Assembly (NCBI GenBank): GCA_003255065.1
Contig: QAOA01007603.1
Location: 377,564-441,563 of the forward strand
DNA length: 64,000 nucleotides
Direction of reading: 5' to 3'
Source of the DNA: Cercis canadensis
Taxonomy: Eukaryota; Streptophyta; Magnoliopsida; Fabales; Fabaceae
Shown: positions 12,576 through 25,755 of the stretch, piece after piece
Numbering within the stretch: the stretch's first letter is position 1
Layout: each line of letters opens with the position of its first letter
Position numbers and translations under genes: made by a program
The notes under the pieces: model-generated
Seen by the model: only the letters and a program-made list of their open reading frames with translations
The model's database searches: none
What the model was told of the DNA's origin: nothing

Positions 12576-13009
12576 ATGTTTGCAATCAATTGTTAATTAT
12601 AATTGATTGACTACCATTTAATGTGAAAAAATTCAACTTTCACATTAATGTTAAAGGAGGTAATTAAGAAATGGTTAATCAAATTAAAGAAATTTTTTTA
12701 ATGAAATTACAATAAATGAAAGTTTTGATAACCATAAAGATCCCTCAAACAGAAAGAAAAAAAGAATAGTATACTCAATTTTTTCATCTTTCATGCCTAA
12801 TACATTCTTCATATTCCATGCCCAATACGTTCTTCATCTTCCATGCCCAATTTCTTCATCTTTATTGTCGGATTTTTTTTCTTAGATCAAAACTGTCAGT
12901 GTGAAATGGTATTTTCGGCTCCATATTTATGGATTGAAATCTTGTCACGGTCATTTTTTAACGGTTAATCATATAGTGTTAGAAATTAAGAAAAGAAAGT
13001 CATATGAAA

Positions 13010-13745
13010 TAGAGAGATATATAATAAAGAAAAATATTTTGAGAACCAATATTACATAAACAAATGATGTATATAGAAAGAACAAAACCTTATTATTTTA
13101 GGAGATATAGGATATGCTGAAAAAAAAAATATGAAAGACCAAATATTAAAGAAAAAAATAGTCTATAGAGAAAGAACAAACCTTATTGTCTTTGGAGATT
13201 GAGGAGATGAAATGAAAAAGAAAAAGTAAAAAAAGTCATACGGCTGCATAAAGAGATTGAGAGATATATAGCAAAGAAAAATATTTTGAGAACCCATATT
13301 ACATAAACAAATAATGTATAGAGAAAGAGCAAAACCTTATTCTCTTTGGAGATGGAGGAGATTGAGAGAAAAATAAATAATAAAATGCCGATTATAAATT
13401 ATTTTTCGAGTAAGATCTTGTCACAACCATTGTATTTCTTGTTAATCATAGAGAGAGATTGAAAAAAAAATCTAGATGAAATTGAGAGATATTAAAAAAT
13501 TGAGATCTAAAAAAGTATACTTTGTTGCCTTTGGAGATGTATGAGATGAAAAGGAGAAGGAATAATGAAATAGAAAAACAATTGCATAAGGAGATTGAGT
13601 GATAGCTTAAAATGAAATAGATAGTGTGAAACAAAATTACAACAACAAAGACAATACAAAGAAAGAACATACATTGTTTCCTTTGGGGATGGAGTAGATG
13701 GAGCGAATAAGGAATACATAAAAAGCTAAACGGCTACATAATATA
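13010..13745. repeat. Block of diverged ~150-220-bp repeats
   Basis: The motifs aaagaaaaatattttgagaac, attacataaacaaat and cctttggagatg(gag)gagat recur at about 13025-13110, 13155-13220, 13270-13360, 13520-13550 and 13680-13700. Parts resemble each other strongly (13025-13095 against 13272-13345) and others weakly. It is a degenerate tandem or nested repeat with no coding signal. Confidence 0.55.
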
Positions 13746-14800
13746 ATAGATATTGAGGAAGATAACTACAACTTTCGAACAAAAATGATTTGAAAGAGCA
13801 AACCTAAGAGCTTTTTCAAATGGAAAAAAAATGGTTGACAAATTCGTGAGGCAATGGGGGTGAGCCCCATATGTAGTGAAACATATATAGAGGTTTATGG
13901 AGGCACAACCTCCAAACCCTAAAATTTGGAATATAATTGACAAATCAACATTTATTGTTGGGCTAAATTTAGGGAATGCAATTGACAATTATTATATTCC
14001 GAATTAATTATCTAATTTTTGAATATTATAATTTTTTTGGTCAATTTCGTATTACTTAAATATTATATTATATTTGCATTAATTGTGATTAATCATAATT
14101 CATATTAATGACTGGAGTGTCACGTGGCGAGCTGTGGAGCATTTGGCTATTTATTTTAAATATTATAAAATATATAGATATATAATGCTAAGAACATTTG
14201 TGTGCTTAATTAAAAAAAATATTATAATAAAAAAATTAATTAAGCATTTTAATTTTTTTTCTTTCTCTCTCTTTCAATTTCTCTTTCTCTTCGGCATGTC
14301 CTCTCTTCCTCTCCAAGTGATTTAGCTTATCCTTAAAGGACACACAAACAACAATCTAGCATATTTCTCTTAGTGGCAACCTTTTTGATTTATGTTCGCA
14401 GAGATCCATTACTTCGATGTAGTGGATCTTTAAAAAAAATACTACATTTGAAGTAGTATGTCTCATTTTATCCATTAATACTCAATTAAAATATTCAAAA
14501 TAGACCGATTTTTGTAAATAGTTTTAATAATAACCTATTTAGGTATTTAAGTATTTATTTATTTATTTGACATTATTTGTTATTTTATGAATTATTCAAT
14601 ACCACAAATAGTACTAATATTAACATAATTAATTACTAAAATAATTTAAGTCATATATTTTATTATTTGCACATATTTATTACGTAAAATGAATGATAAA
14701 AATAATTTTGACTATTAATTTTACTGCTGATATATTAAATAACTAGCCCCACTTATTTTTCTCATTAAGATAGAGTAGTTAATGCTTGAGCACATGGATG

Positions 14801-16257
14801 GGCAAAAGTACTGAAATAATGCTATTTAGGAAAATAATTACGGTAATGGGTTAGTTTTGAAAGTATTTACTGGAATGTGTTATTTTTTTTGGGTTAAGAG
14901 AGAGAAAACGCTGATTGAATCAGCATTTTCTTCAAGAAACGCTGTTTCATTCAGCGCTTTCTTCAAGAAACGCTGTTTCAATTAGCGTTTTCTCATTTTT
15001 TCAAGAAAAGGATATTTGATCAGCATTTTTTTTTTCAAGAAACGCGTATTCAATACGCGTTTTCTTCACGCACATATATTAAATTAAAACCCTAAATTAT
15101 AAAATCCATACCCTAAATTGAAACCCCAAACCCTAAATTATAAATCTCAAATCCTAAACTAAAACCTCAACATCAATGTCCTAAATTATAACACAAGGTT
15201 TTGGTATAGGGTTTGAGATTTATAATTTAGGGTTTATGTTTAATAATTTAGGATTTTTGATTTAGAGTGTAGGGTTTATGATGTATAATTTAGAATCTAA
15301 GTTTTATAATTGAGATTTTTTATTTAAGGTTTGGTTTTATAATTTGGGGCTTTTAATTTAGGGTTTGGGTGTTATAATTTAGGGTTTAGATGTTGGGGTT
15401 TTTATTTAGGGTTTAAGTTTTATGGTTTTGATTTAAGGTTTGGATTTTATAATTGAGGATTTAGGTTTTGAGATTTATAATTTTATTTTGTTAATTCACT
15501 TTACCAAAACCCCAAATCCTAAATTATAAAATCCAAACCCTAAACTAAAACCCCAAAACCAAACCCTAAACTATAAATCTCAAACCCTAAATCAAAATCC
15601 CAACATCCAACCCCTAAATTATAACACTCAAACCCTAAATCAAAAGCCCTAAATTATAAAACCAAACCTTAAATAAAAAATCCTCAATTATAAAACTTAG
15701 ATCCTAAATTATACATCATAAATCCTAAACTCTAAATCAAAAACCCTAAATTATTAAACATAAACCATAAATTATAAATCTCAAACCCTATACCAAAACC
15801 TTGTGTTATAATTTAGGGCATTGATGTTGAGGTTTTGGTTTAGGATTTGAGATTTATGATTTAGGGTTTGGGGTTTCAATTTAGGGTATGAGTTTTATAA
15901 TTTAGGGTTTTAATTTAATATATGTGCGTAAAGAAAACGCATATTGAATACGTGTTTCTTGAAAAAAACGCTGATCGAATACCCTTTTCATGAAAAAAGT
16001 AAAAAAACGCTAATTGAAACAGCGTTTCTTGAAGAAAGCGCCAAATGAAACAACGTTTCTTAAAGAAAACGCTGTTTCAATCAGCGTTTTCTTCAAGAAA
16101 CGCTGTTTTATTCAATGCTTTCTTCAAGAAACACTGTTTCAATCAGTGTTTTCTCTCTCTTAACCCAAAAAAAATTAACTCATTCCGGTAAATACTTTCA
16201 AAACTAACCCATTACCGTAATTATTTTCCTAAATATCATTATTTCAGCACTTTTGCC
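14801..16257. mobile_element. Fold-back, MULE-like element with telomere-like arms
   Basis: The termini are inverted: ggcaaaagtactgaaataat at 14801 against its complement ending 16257. The two arms pair over about 700 bases, turning near 15,500. From the outside in, each arm holds a unique terminal stretch, a set of ~35-bp units with aaacgctg(a/t)tt and cttcaagaaacgctg, and then degenerate CCCTAAA-like motifs. The flanks are acatggatg (14792-14800) and atatggatg (16258-16266), a 9-bp target duplication with one mismatch, as is typical of Mutator-like elements. There is no transposase. A transcript through it would form a long hairpin. Confidence 0.8.
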
Positions 16258-17050
16258 ATATGGATGTCCTTTATTAAACAAGGAATATATTATTTCTTTT
16301 TAATTTCTTATATCTCATTATGAGATGAGATAAAAATAAAAAATAAAAAGCTAATTTAAATTTAAAGCTATGTTTTTAAGAGATCTTTTAACTTGGACTG
16401 TATGTTTGTCTAAGAAATTTTTAAACTTAGACATTGAAGATTAGCAAATGTAATAATCTTACATCCGAAAGGAAAGGAGAGATGAATGATCAATCGGTGG
16501 ACTCGAGTCTCCACTCCATTTCTTTTTTTTCTGCTTATAAATAATTAAAATTAAATAAAAGAGAGTAAAAAGGAAAAAAGAAAAAAAGAAAAAAAAAGCA
16601 TGCTCGTCAAATCCATCCTCCAATTCCAATCCATGCCGTATCGCTGATTTAAGACTAAAGTAAGGGCACTCTCTCTCTCTTTCTCTCTATCCAGCACTTG
16701 TTTTCCTTGGATTTGCAATTGTATTGTATTGGATGTGAGATCTTCTTCATATAACATTGGGAGAAGGAGCGAGCGAGGGAGGCACACACTGACTCACTTG
16801 GATTTTCTTCTTTACGATCTGCTTCTGCTTTTGCTTCTGTTTGTAGAGTGTATTATATATAGCAGCGTTTCTGACTGGCACTGCACTACTCCTCGGAGAT
16901 ATCTATCTGCCACTGCCACTGCCACGACCCACGGAAAAACGCCACTCCTTGTTTTGTCCTTTTGCTGTATTTGGAGGCATCCTGGAGAGGAGAAGGTGTG
17001 TGAGGCACAGGCACAGGCATAAGCACAAGCACAAGGAGTAACTTAGGGCT
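16258..17050 (+). promoter_or_regulatory. Upstream region and probable 5' UTR of the WD40 gene
   Basis: Contains a CT-rich stretch (16671-16688) and a TATA-like run, tattatatata, near 16850. Either could belong to the core promoter or leader of the gene starting at 17051. The transcription start cannot be fixed from sequence alone. Confidence 0.35.
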
Positions 17051-20000
17051 ATGGAAGGAAGGAGGATATCGGCGACCCCTCGACCTTGCTCGGGTCGCCG
17101 GATATTGGCAAAGAAAAGACATCGCACCAACGGATTCGTAAACAGCGTCAAGAAGCTCCAAAGGCGCGAGATTTCTTCCAAGCCCGATCGTGCATTTACT
17201 ATCAGCAATGCCCAGGAAAGATTCCGCAATATGCGATTGATGGTTTGTCTTTTATCCCTCCCCCCCACCCCCTCTTTTTTTTTTTTTTTTTTTTCTTATT
17301 ATACTCATTCTATTGACAATAACACCAGAATATTGTAAAGTTTAGTATATTAGTGTATGATGTGATATACTAATTAGGGGTGTAATTGGATCAAATTCAA
17401 TCAAGCATGTATCTCTTGTTCACAACTGATTCTCTTAGTTTCTGGAATAGAAAAGTTTGAACAAACTATCAACCATATATCCTTTTGCAACAAGTCTAGC
17501 CTTCTACTTTAGAAGCAGAAATCCATTTCAGTCCAATATTCTCCTTTATTATTTGGCCTTTAAACGTGCTACAAAGTATCCCTTTTACTGATAATCTTCC
17601 TTTCTCTATCCATAGCATTCCTCTAAGTTTCTTACTTTGCTGCCTTTCCAAAATTTTATGGCTCATAGGCAATTAGGGAAACTTTGGTTGACTTAGACTT
17701 AATGAAAGTTCTGATAATTTGGAGGGTAACTAGTCTTTTAATGGCATGCATTTTTTATAGTTGGTTTTCGCTGCTAATTTATTGTCTAAGCCATTGTTCT
17801 TCTTAACAATGTTGCTAGTTAAAGAGGCCTTTCTCTTGCTGCTTGATCTGTTCTATTTAGATCTCCCACTGTTATGGTCCTCAGGTGAATTTGATTGACC
17901 TATTTTCTGTGTTTGACTTGGAGTTATTATTGATGTTGATCATGATTTTTTCTTCTTCATTATCCTTTCTTTCTTTTCTAAAATAATCATATTTGATTAA
18001 AAAGCTTGCTCCACTCATTGTTCTGAAAGTCTGGCCATCCTCTTCTCATATGCACCAAGAGAACTCATTATTTAATATTTCATAGATAGTAACCTTGGAC
18101 AAGTTTTTAGCCTCTCCTATGGATTCAACAACTTGCTAAAGCTTTTGGTTTAAACTTCTAACAATCTTTCCAACAATTTCTCTTCACCTCATCTTTAAAT
18201 TGCTTTAGTGCTTGCTTGTTAACAATGATGGTTGTGCTGGGTCATCAATCCATTTTCAATTTTCTTCCAAAAATCTTGAGAAAATGAATGCTTTATTTGA
18301 CTGCTTAAAGTGTTATTGGGCCTGCATATCGAGTCGGAACTTGACTCGGAGAGTGTTGGAGCACTGTCTTGGTAATGGCAGAATAGGATAACCTGTTGTC
18401 TATTGTGTAAAGATAAGAGGGTAATTATATTTGTTCTTACACATATATGACTGACAAAAGAATCAGAAGATATTGGGTCCGAAACATGTTTGGAATGAAA
18501 TCTGTAATTTTCTCGAATAATATCTGCTCATTGTCGTACAATGAGGCTCTTGAAAACAGATGTAAGCACATGAACCTTAATTTGGACTGATACATTCACA
18601 GATTCACTGAATAAATGGCTTGTAAAGTTTTTATTTACTTTCCAACTCTGTCATGCTGTCAGCGTAAAATTGCACAAGTAATATTTCAACACTATACAAT
18701 GCTCAATATGTCATATTGTCTTTTTCTGAATCATTATTATTTTTTCTTCAGGAAGAATATGATACACATGATCCGAAGGGGCATTGTTCTCCTGTGTTAC
18801 CTTTCTTGATGAAAAGAACAAAAGTTATTGAAATAGTGGCTGCACGTGACATAGTCTTTGCTCTTGCGCATTCTGGATTATGTGCAGCTTTTAGTAGAGG
18901 TAGCAATGTGTATAAACTGAATCATATAAGGAATTCTTTGTACTTTTGTTTTCTTTGCTTTTACAGGAACCTGATTTTGTATTCTACAATTCATGTGAAT
19001 ACACTATACAGAAACAAATGAGAGGATATGCTTTTTGAATGTCAGCCCTGATGAAGTCATTCGTAGTCTGTTCTACAATAAAAACAACGATTCACTTATC
19101 ACAGTATCAGTTTATGCTTCTGACAACTTCAGCTCTTTGAAATGCAGATCCACAAGGATTGAGTGCGTTCATTTTGCTCCCTATTATCTTCCTTGATCTT
19201 TATAACTTCTGTGATATTTTAAATGATCAACTTCTACTAGAAGTTGGTCATCTAATATAAAGCCTTTTTCTATCCAGAAAAGTTTGATGTTTATGCATGT
19301 TCATTTACATGGCTAGATACATACGGAGGGGCAAGCCAGATGCTGGTTTTGCTCTTTTTGAGTCTGAATCATTGAAATGGCCTGGGTTTGTAGAGTTTGA
19401 TGATGTTAATGGAAAGGTGCTAACTTACTCTGCACAAGATAGGTATCTTCCTGACCCTCTTTATATTTCACTTTTGCCATTAATTGCATTTCCACTGCCT
19501 ATCTAATGCACTTTTTTAACGGTTTCAGTATATACAAGGTGTTTGATCTGAAAAACTACACAATGCTATACTCCATTTCAGATAATCATGTTCAGGAAAT
19601 CAAGATCAGGTAATTTTTCTTTTTGGAATGACTTTGTGCTTGGCAGTCATTGTGTGTGTACAAAACTCCATTTTAATCCTGTAAGTCCAAGAAACCATTT
19701 GCACGACCACCTTCCTTTTAAGTATTTTTTGGGTTCAATTTTTTTTTTTCTGTGTTTTTACTTTTGTTACAAAAGTGCTGTTATATCAGCCACTTGTCAA
19801 AATAATGTGGGTCTGTATATTTGAACTGGCTAGTGGTCATGCATTAGCAATAAGATTTACTGAGTCAGTATTTTAGTCCCTTAAATGCGTTACTTTGACC
19901 ATTGGGTTTCTCGTGTTGGTCATTAAGTCCATTGAGTTATATGTTGTCATTCTCACTTGGATTTATCACTTGATCATTTGTAACAGTCCTGGCATTATGC

Positions 20001-22350
20001 TATTGATTTTCAATAGAGCCAGTGGTCATGTTCCTCTCAAGATTCTATCTATTGAAGATGGCACGGTTCTCAAAGCATTCAACCACCTACTGCATCGGAA
20101 TAAGAAAGTGGACTTTATTGAGCAATTTAATGAAAAGCTTCTAGTCAAACAAGAAAATGAGAACCTTCAGATTCTTGATGTAAGATGCGTTCTTTTACCT
20201 GTAACTTATTTTCATTTCCATATATGGTGTAATATGTTTTGTTCATACTTCATAGGTTCGAAATGCTGAGCTGATGGAAGTAAGCAGAACTGAGTTCATG
20301 ACTCCATCAGCATTTATTTTTCTGTACGAGAATCAGTTGTTTCTGACTTTCAGAAATCGAACAGTTGCTGTTTGGAACTTTCGTGGGGAACTTGTTACTT
20401 CATTTGAGGATCACCTGTTATGGCATCCAGACTGCAACACAAATAACATATATATAACAAGTGATCAGGATCTCATAATCTCTTACTGCAAGGCTGATTC
20501 TGAAGATCAATGGATGGAAGGAAATGGTAATTGTCTTTCTGCTTCAGTAACTGAAATGATTTTCAGTTATTATTATTTATGATCTTGTTGGGCAGCTAGA
20601 ACCAATCTGAGCTTAAATGTCCATCACGGACGCCATATGTAAAGTATTATCTTCACTCTTCATTCTTCTATCACTAATTACAGACCAGGCTTTTGTCCTA
20701 TATGCTCACTATTTCATTCTGTCAGAAACTTGAAGCTAGAAACAAGTGCTTTTTTGTAATTGTCCTGACTTAAACGTGATATGACCACCTCATATGATGT
20801 TGACCAAATACTGCTGCTTAAGATCACTCACAGTTTCCTGCTTGAGATCATAGTTTGGGATCAGCCTTTTCTGTTTCAACCTTATATTGGGCTCGATCCC
20901 AATGACTTTTTTAATAAGGATTCCTATGCCTGATTGTTGCCCTTAGCATCAAGTTGAGTTGTTCTGAAATCAAGTAAACTTATACCTTTAAATGGTTTCA
21001 TTATTAATGAAGGTCCTGTTTCATCCCATAGACCAATTAGCATTGGTTGGGTTGTCGTTTCTCAGGCTAACTTAGCTAGCCCTTTTCGGGGTGGGGTGAG
21101 TTCCTAATTATTGTTAATGATGTTACTATGATAAAAAATTGTAATCTCATTTCGAGCAGGTTCATTTCTCTGGTGCATACGTCCTTTTGTCCTTTCCTTG
21201 AGTTATATGTGGTGAATGGTTCTTGAATTTGTTTTTAGGAGGATATGTGGATGGTGCCCTTCTCACCTTTTCCCTCACATGTACCTGCACTCTTCTTTGC
21301 ACCAGGTTCCCCTGTTTCTTGTCTTTATGTTTCCCAAGGTTCCCGATTTTCTTGGAACTATCATTTCTTTAGGAACCTTAACAATAGGGAAGTTTTAGAT
21401 TTGGTATCTTTGTTTTGTCTCCTTGATTCGGTTTGTCTTTCTTTGATCCAGATAAGAGGATTTGGTCCTTGGATTTCTCCGGATCTTACACTTACTAGTC
21501 TTTCTTGTAGTATTTGGTCCGGAGTTCAACTAGTCAAAACCTAGTTCTCGATAACTCTTTCTGGAAGGTTAAGGTGTTCCCATAAGGCTAAGGCTTTTGT
21601 TTGGACTGTGATATTTAACAGCACTAGTACTAATGATATTCAGGTCGGCTGACCTCATAAGGCTTTGTACCCTTAGTATTTGGAGCTCAGAGACTAGCAA
21701 TGATTTTTTCTTCCATTCTGACACTGCTTGGCATAGTTGAGATAATTTCTAGTATATTTGAGGAGCAAGGGGTTTGTCCCAACTCTTAGGAGGATTTTCT
21801 TTCTATTCATTGTCAAGGTTTTGAGTGGAGGAAGAAGTGCAAGGCTCTTTCGAAATGTTCTTTGTTTCTTGTTTTCTGCTTTTGTACACTTTCTCAGATA
21901 TATTCTTATTTTATCCAAAACAAAGGGGGAAAAAAAACTAAACTTCATGGCAATAGGTCAGTGAGTGGCGGACATTTTTGCATGATTATTCTTGTCAGCC
22001 TCAGTTTTCTTACTTTGATTTCTTATGGGAACAATCATAAATAGCTCATAATTTGCTAAAGAGATTTTGACCATTGTTATTCGCATTTTGATGATACAGC
22101 TGGCTCAATCAATATCAGCAATATCTTGACTGGGAAATGTCTGGCTAAAATTAATACAACAAATAGCAGCATCAAAGTTGATAAGTGCAGCAGTGTTGCT
22201 TGCGGCTCCAAGAAGCACAGTCAATCATCCCAGATAAGGAGCTCAGTTGCAGAGGCTTTGGAGGACATAACTGCCCTCTTTTATGATGAAGAACGCAATG
22301 AAATATATACTGGTAATAGAAATGGTCTTGTTCATGTCTGGTCTAACTAA
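17051..22350 (+). CDS. WD40/transducin-like protein, 8 exons, 470 aa
   Basis: Exons by GT-AG sites: 17051-17242, 18752-18899, 19012-19162, 19317-19442, 19529-19609, 19987-20179, 20256-20526 and 22100-22350. They add up to 1,413 bases, exactly 471 codons including the stop. The N-terminus (about 45 residues) is rich in Arg and Lys (RRILAKKRHR, VKKLQRREISSK), a possible nuclear signal. The rest is beta-rich with repeats of propeller type, ending in a clear WD unit (ALFYDEERNEIYTGNRNGLVHVWSN). I recognise it as a conserved plant WD40-like protein of unknown role, probably a protein-binding scaffold. The start is the first ATG of exon 1. Introns 1 and 7 are about 1.5 kb, and intron 7 carries a LINE remnant. 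No break was seen in the frame. Confidence 0.85.
21380..21950 (+). pseudogene. LINE reverse-transcriptase tail (zf-RVT-like) remnant in intron 7
   Basis: Across shifting frames one can read KVKVF, KAKAFVWTVIFNSTSTNDIQ, PHKALYP and FFFHSDTAWHSWDNF. This is the order of the zinc-binding region found after the RT of plant L1-type LINEs (W-K-x-K-x-F-x-W, then DHLFLHC and LW). Several stops and at least one frameshift show that it is dead. It lies in the sense direction inside the last intron of the WD40 gene. Limits are approximate. Confidence 0.5.
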
Positions 22351-24198
22351 AATTGTTCTCTTTCTTCTGCTTCCATTGGCCAAGGAACCGCTGTTATTGG
22401 ATTTGGATGTATGCTTGGGTCAGTTTCTCCAGATTGAATTTCATTAGCATTGGATGTAACTGCCTCAGCATTGTATCATTAGTTGATATTAAATTGTTAT
22501 TGCATTTCATAGTATATACGGAGGAAACCAGTTGAAGAGAAATCAACCGGGAATTCTGGAAATGATATATGTATGCTTTTCATTTATTTCAAGTTTCAGT
22601 TTTTTTTTATAGGTTTGGCCTTGTAATTTTTGTATAGTCCAATCACTATTTGGATTTTTGATGCAGATGACACTGTACTTGTATTATTATCTATATTTGT
22701 TAATTTAAGTTGGAATTCGAAAGGTACGCCAGATAATGTGGGATGGAGGTAGCGAGGGAATTTAGAGTGAATTACACCCCCCACCCAAAAAAAAACAAAA
22801 AAAAATCTATTATCATTTTTGTAACTGTTACTATTAAACTCTTGAGTTATTATTTGGTATACTAGTGATGGAAAGTAAAATATTTACATAAGTGGTTGAA
22901 ATTAGATGATTGTTTTTATATTTTAAAATATATTTTTTTATATAAAATTCATAAGAACATAAAATAAATCATCAAATATGGATTATAATTTGATAATTTT
23001 TTTATCATTTTTTGTTGAAGTTAATTATAGATAAATTATCTAATACTGTTTAGATTATCATTAAGATGATTTTTATGAAGTTTTTATTATTAAAAATGTA
23101 TAAATCAAGTCACTTGTGTAAATTTTAGACTCCACAGGCTGTGCACCTATTATAAATTCTTCAACTTTTATTATCATTTGATTGATAATTCATTAGAGCT
23201 GATAATCATTTTTGAATGGGTATGGCCTTCTTGTGTTGCAGACATTATCTTTTGAGAATGTGAGTGGTGTTGTAGTATCTCATTTATATGCTGCTACTTA
23301 ATGCCATATTAATGCAGAATGAGTAGTGCAGCAGCATTTCCCACTCCTATGATGAAGCAACAAAAGACCAAGCCCGCACAAAATGAAAATTCTAGTAGAC
23401 TATAATGATTGAGTTTGAAGTATTGTGATAACGGAAGTCTTAGAATGTCTTTCTGATATTGATAATGATGATGATGTTACAACTTAGGAAGTGGAATTGG
23501 GGCCTATGCAAGAGAAAATTCTTGAAGGAAAGGCAGCGCTTGTGTAAGAAGAAAGTACTAAATTTGAGAACAAGCAACTGTTGAAGTTGATTTGATTTGC
23601 AAATTTCTATGGTGAAGAAAGTGAAGGTCAAGATAAAATTTTGTCCAACCAAGAGGTTAAAAACCTACAAACGAAAATATTAGAAGTTGTTGATACTAGA
23701 GAAAGCAAGCAACTATAGAAGTTGGTTTTCATAGTGAAAAAAATGAAGGTCAAGATTACATTTTTGTAGTTCTCATAAGATAACAATACTAAAATTAAGC
23801 GTGAAATAAAGAGATGCTGAAAGGACATTAAGGTTGTGTTTGGATGGGGTATTTAACAAATTCATAAGGATTTAGAATACATATAATTGAAATGCAATAT
23901 TTCAAATACACAAATTTATAAAATACCTTGTTTAAATACTCTCTATTATAAAAAGACTAATTTAACAACAATATTCAAAAATGACTAGAAATCAGAGCAC
24001 TCAACACCCACATTAAATAATAAAACCATGATGGCTATAAATCTTATTACAATTATGCCTGTCTAATAAATCACATTACACTATAATGATAATATGACAT
24101 TATTGAGGCATAACATGATAAAAAAAAAAATGTTCATTTATGGCACTGGAAGAAGCGTGATTTGAAATTAAGCTTTTAGGTTGAATCGGTTCTTGACA
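22351..24198. other. 3' flank of WD40 gene and AT-rich intergenic DNA
   Basis: The first few hundred bases are probably the 3' UTR. A stretch at 23320-23800 has a coding-like look (MSSAAAFPTPMMKQQKTKP from 23320, and two similar segments with gtgaaggtcaagat near 23622 and aatgaaggtcaagat near 23742) but is full of stops. It may be a gene relic of unknown type. The LTR of the copia element beginning at 24199 should lie at the right end of this region, but I cannot set its start. Confidence 0.4.
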
Positions 24199-24422
24199 TG
24201 GTATCAGAGCTATTTTAGTGAGAAAAACCTCTCCCTTCCCGTTGTGAATTTTTCCAGCGGCGTTTTCCCTCCTTCCCTGCTGTGCTCTTACTCCAGCAGT
24301 GTTCTTACACTAGGGTTTAGTGGCTGTGTCTCTATCCAGCTACCCTAGGACTCGAGATTCAAAATTTTGACCCCACAGTCGACCTCAGCACCCTCCGATC
24401 AGTCTGTCCCCGGAAACCCGCC

Positions 24423-25275
24423 ACCAGACGCCGCCGCACGCGCCGCCACCTTCCCTGCGCGTGACGCCCACGCGCAGCCACTTTCTTCGGCGCGTGGACG
24501 CGCGTGTCAGCTCTGACAGCCATGAAATTTTCCAAATCTCTCCTCCGGCGTATTTCCAACCTGTTCCTGCCCTTACTTTGGTGTTTTCTGCCTTAGACAG
24601 AATCATAACAGTTCTGCTCCTCTTTGTTAACGGTTAGTAACATCCAAATGGCCTCTTCAGACAAGGAAAATTTTAGTCATCACTCATTCCTTACTTTTTC
24701 TTCTACTCCAACTATCTGTGCTGAGAAATTAACTGGTTCTGGCAACTATATGACCTGGTCCGCCTCTGTGGAGTTGTGGTTTTTAGGTCAGGGCCATGAG
24801 GCACACTTAATCAAACAAATTAAAGACATCCCTAAGAAAGATCAGCCTNACCAGACGCCGCCGCACGCGCCGCCACCTTCCCTGCGCGAGACGCCCACGC
24901 GCAGCCACTTTCTTCCCCGCGTGGACGCGCGTGTCAGCTCCGACAGCCATGAAATTTTCCAAATCTCTCCTCCGGCGTATTTCCAACCTGTTCCTGCCCT
25001 TACTTTGGTGTTTTCTGCCCTAGACAGAATCATAACAGTTCTACTCCTCTTTGTTAACGGTTAGTAACATCCAAATGGCCTCTTCAGACAAGGAAAATTT
25101 TAGTCATCACTCATTCCTTACTTTTTCTTCTACTCCAACTATCTGTGCTGAGAAATTAACTGGTTCTGGCAACTATATGACCTGGTCCGCCTCTGTGGAG
25201 TTGTGGTTTTTAGGTCAGGGCCATGAGGCACACTTAATCAAACAAATTAAAGACATCCCTAAGAAAGATCAGCCT
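24423..25275 (+). repeat. Direct duplication joined by a single N
   Basis: 24423-24848 and 24850-25275 are 426-base direct copies, nearly identical, separated only by N at 24849. They cover the copia leader and the first part of gag. The arrangement is that of an assembly overlap left unmerged. Confidence 0.85.
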
Positions 25276-25740
25276 AAATGGAAGCAGGCTTATGCTTATC
25301 TTTGTAATGTTCTTTGGCAATCCATTGATCGGGTTCTTGTTGGCCAATATCGACCTTATTGTACATGTTATGCGGTTTGGCAGAAGGCCAAGAAACTCTA
25401 CTCAAACGATATAAATTGTTTGTATAATGTTGTCTCTCAGATGAAAACTCTTAAGAAACAGGATCTAGATATGCAAACTTATCTGGGGCAGATCGAGACT
25501 CTTCAGCAGGAATTTAATGAGATGATGCCATTCTCAACTAATGTTGCTTAACCAGAGGCACATCGTGGCAAATTCTTTATGGTTCTTGCACTTGCTGGTC
25601 TGCCTTCTGAATTGGATTCAGTCCGTAATCAAATTCTGGCCAACCATGGGGTTCCTACTATGGACACGATATTTGAGTAGTTAATCCGTATTTCAGCACC
25701 TATAGGTACATCTGTTTCGACTACCTCAGCTGATTCTACT
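25075..25740 (+). pseudogene. Copia gag polyprotein remnant
   Basis: The ATG at 25075 opens MASSDKENFSHHSF. The gag-type body follows: KLTGSGNYMTWSASVELWF, then AYLCNVLWQSIDRVLVGQY and QTYLGQIETLQQEFNEMMPF. This matches the gag polyprotein of copia elements, which coats the RNA. The frame meets stops near 25549, 25678 and 25753 but stays recognisable. A second ATG at 24648 belongs to the upstream assembly copy. Confidence 0.8.
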
Positions 25741-25755
25741 ATTCTAGCATCTTAA

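Larger units (their letters stand above)
8911..14791. other. AT-rich intergenic DNA, no gene recognised
   Basis: Very AT-rich sequence with short chance reading frames (for example 9180-9521 on the plus strand, which matches no family I recognise). It holds the diverged direct repeats at 11205-12575 and the repeated block at 13010-13745, listed separately. The rest shows no coding signal or RNA gene. Confidence 0.6.

Noticed and set aside
23836..24130. Transposon end starting tgtgtttggatgggg
   Set aside because: The phrase resembles ends of some plant MITEs, but no partner end or target duplication could be found.
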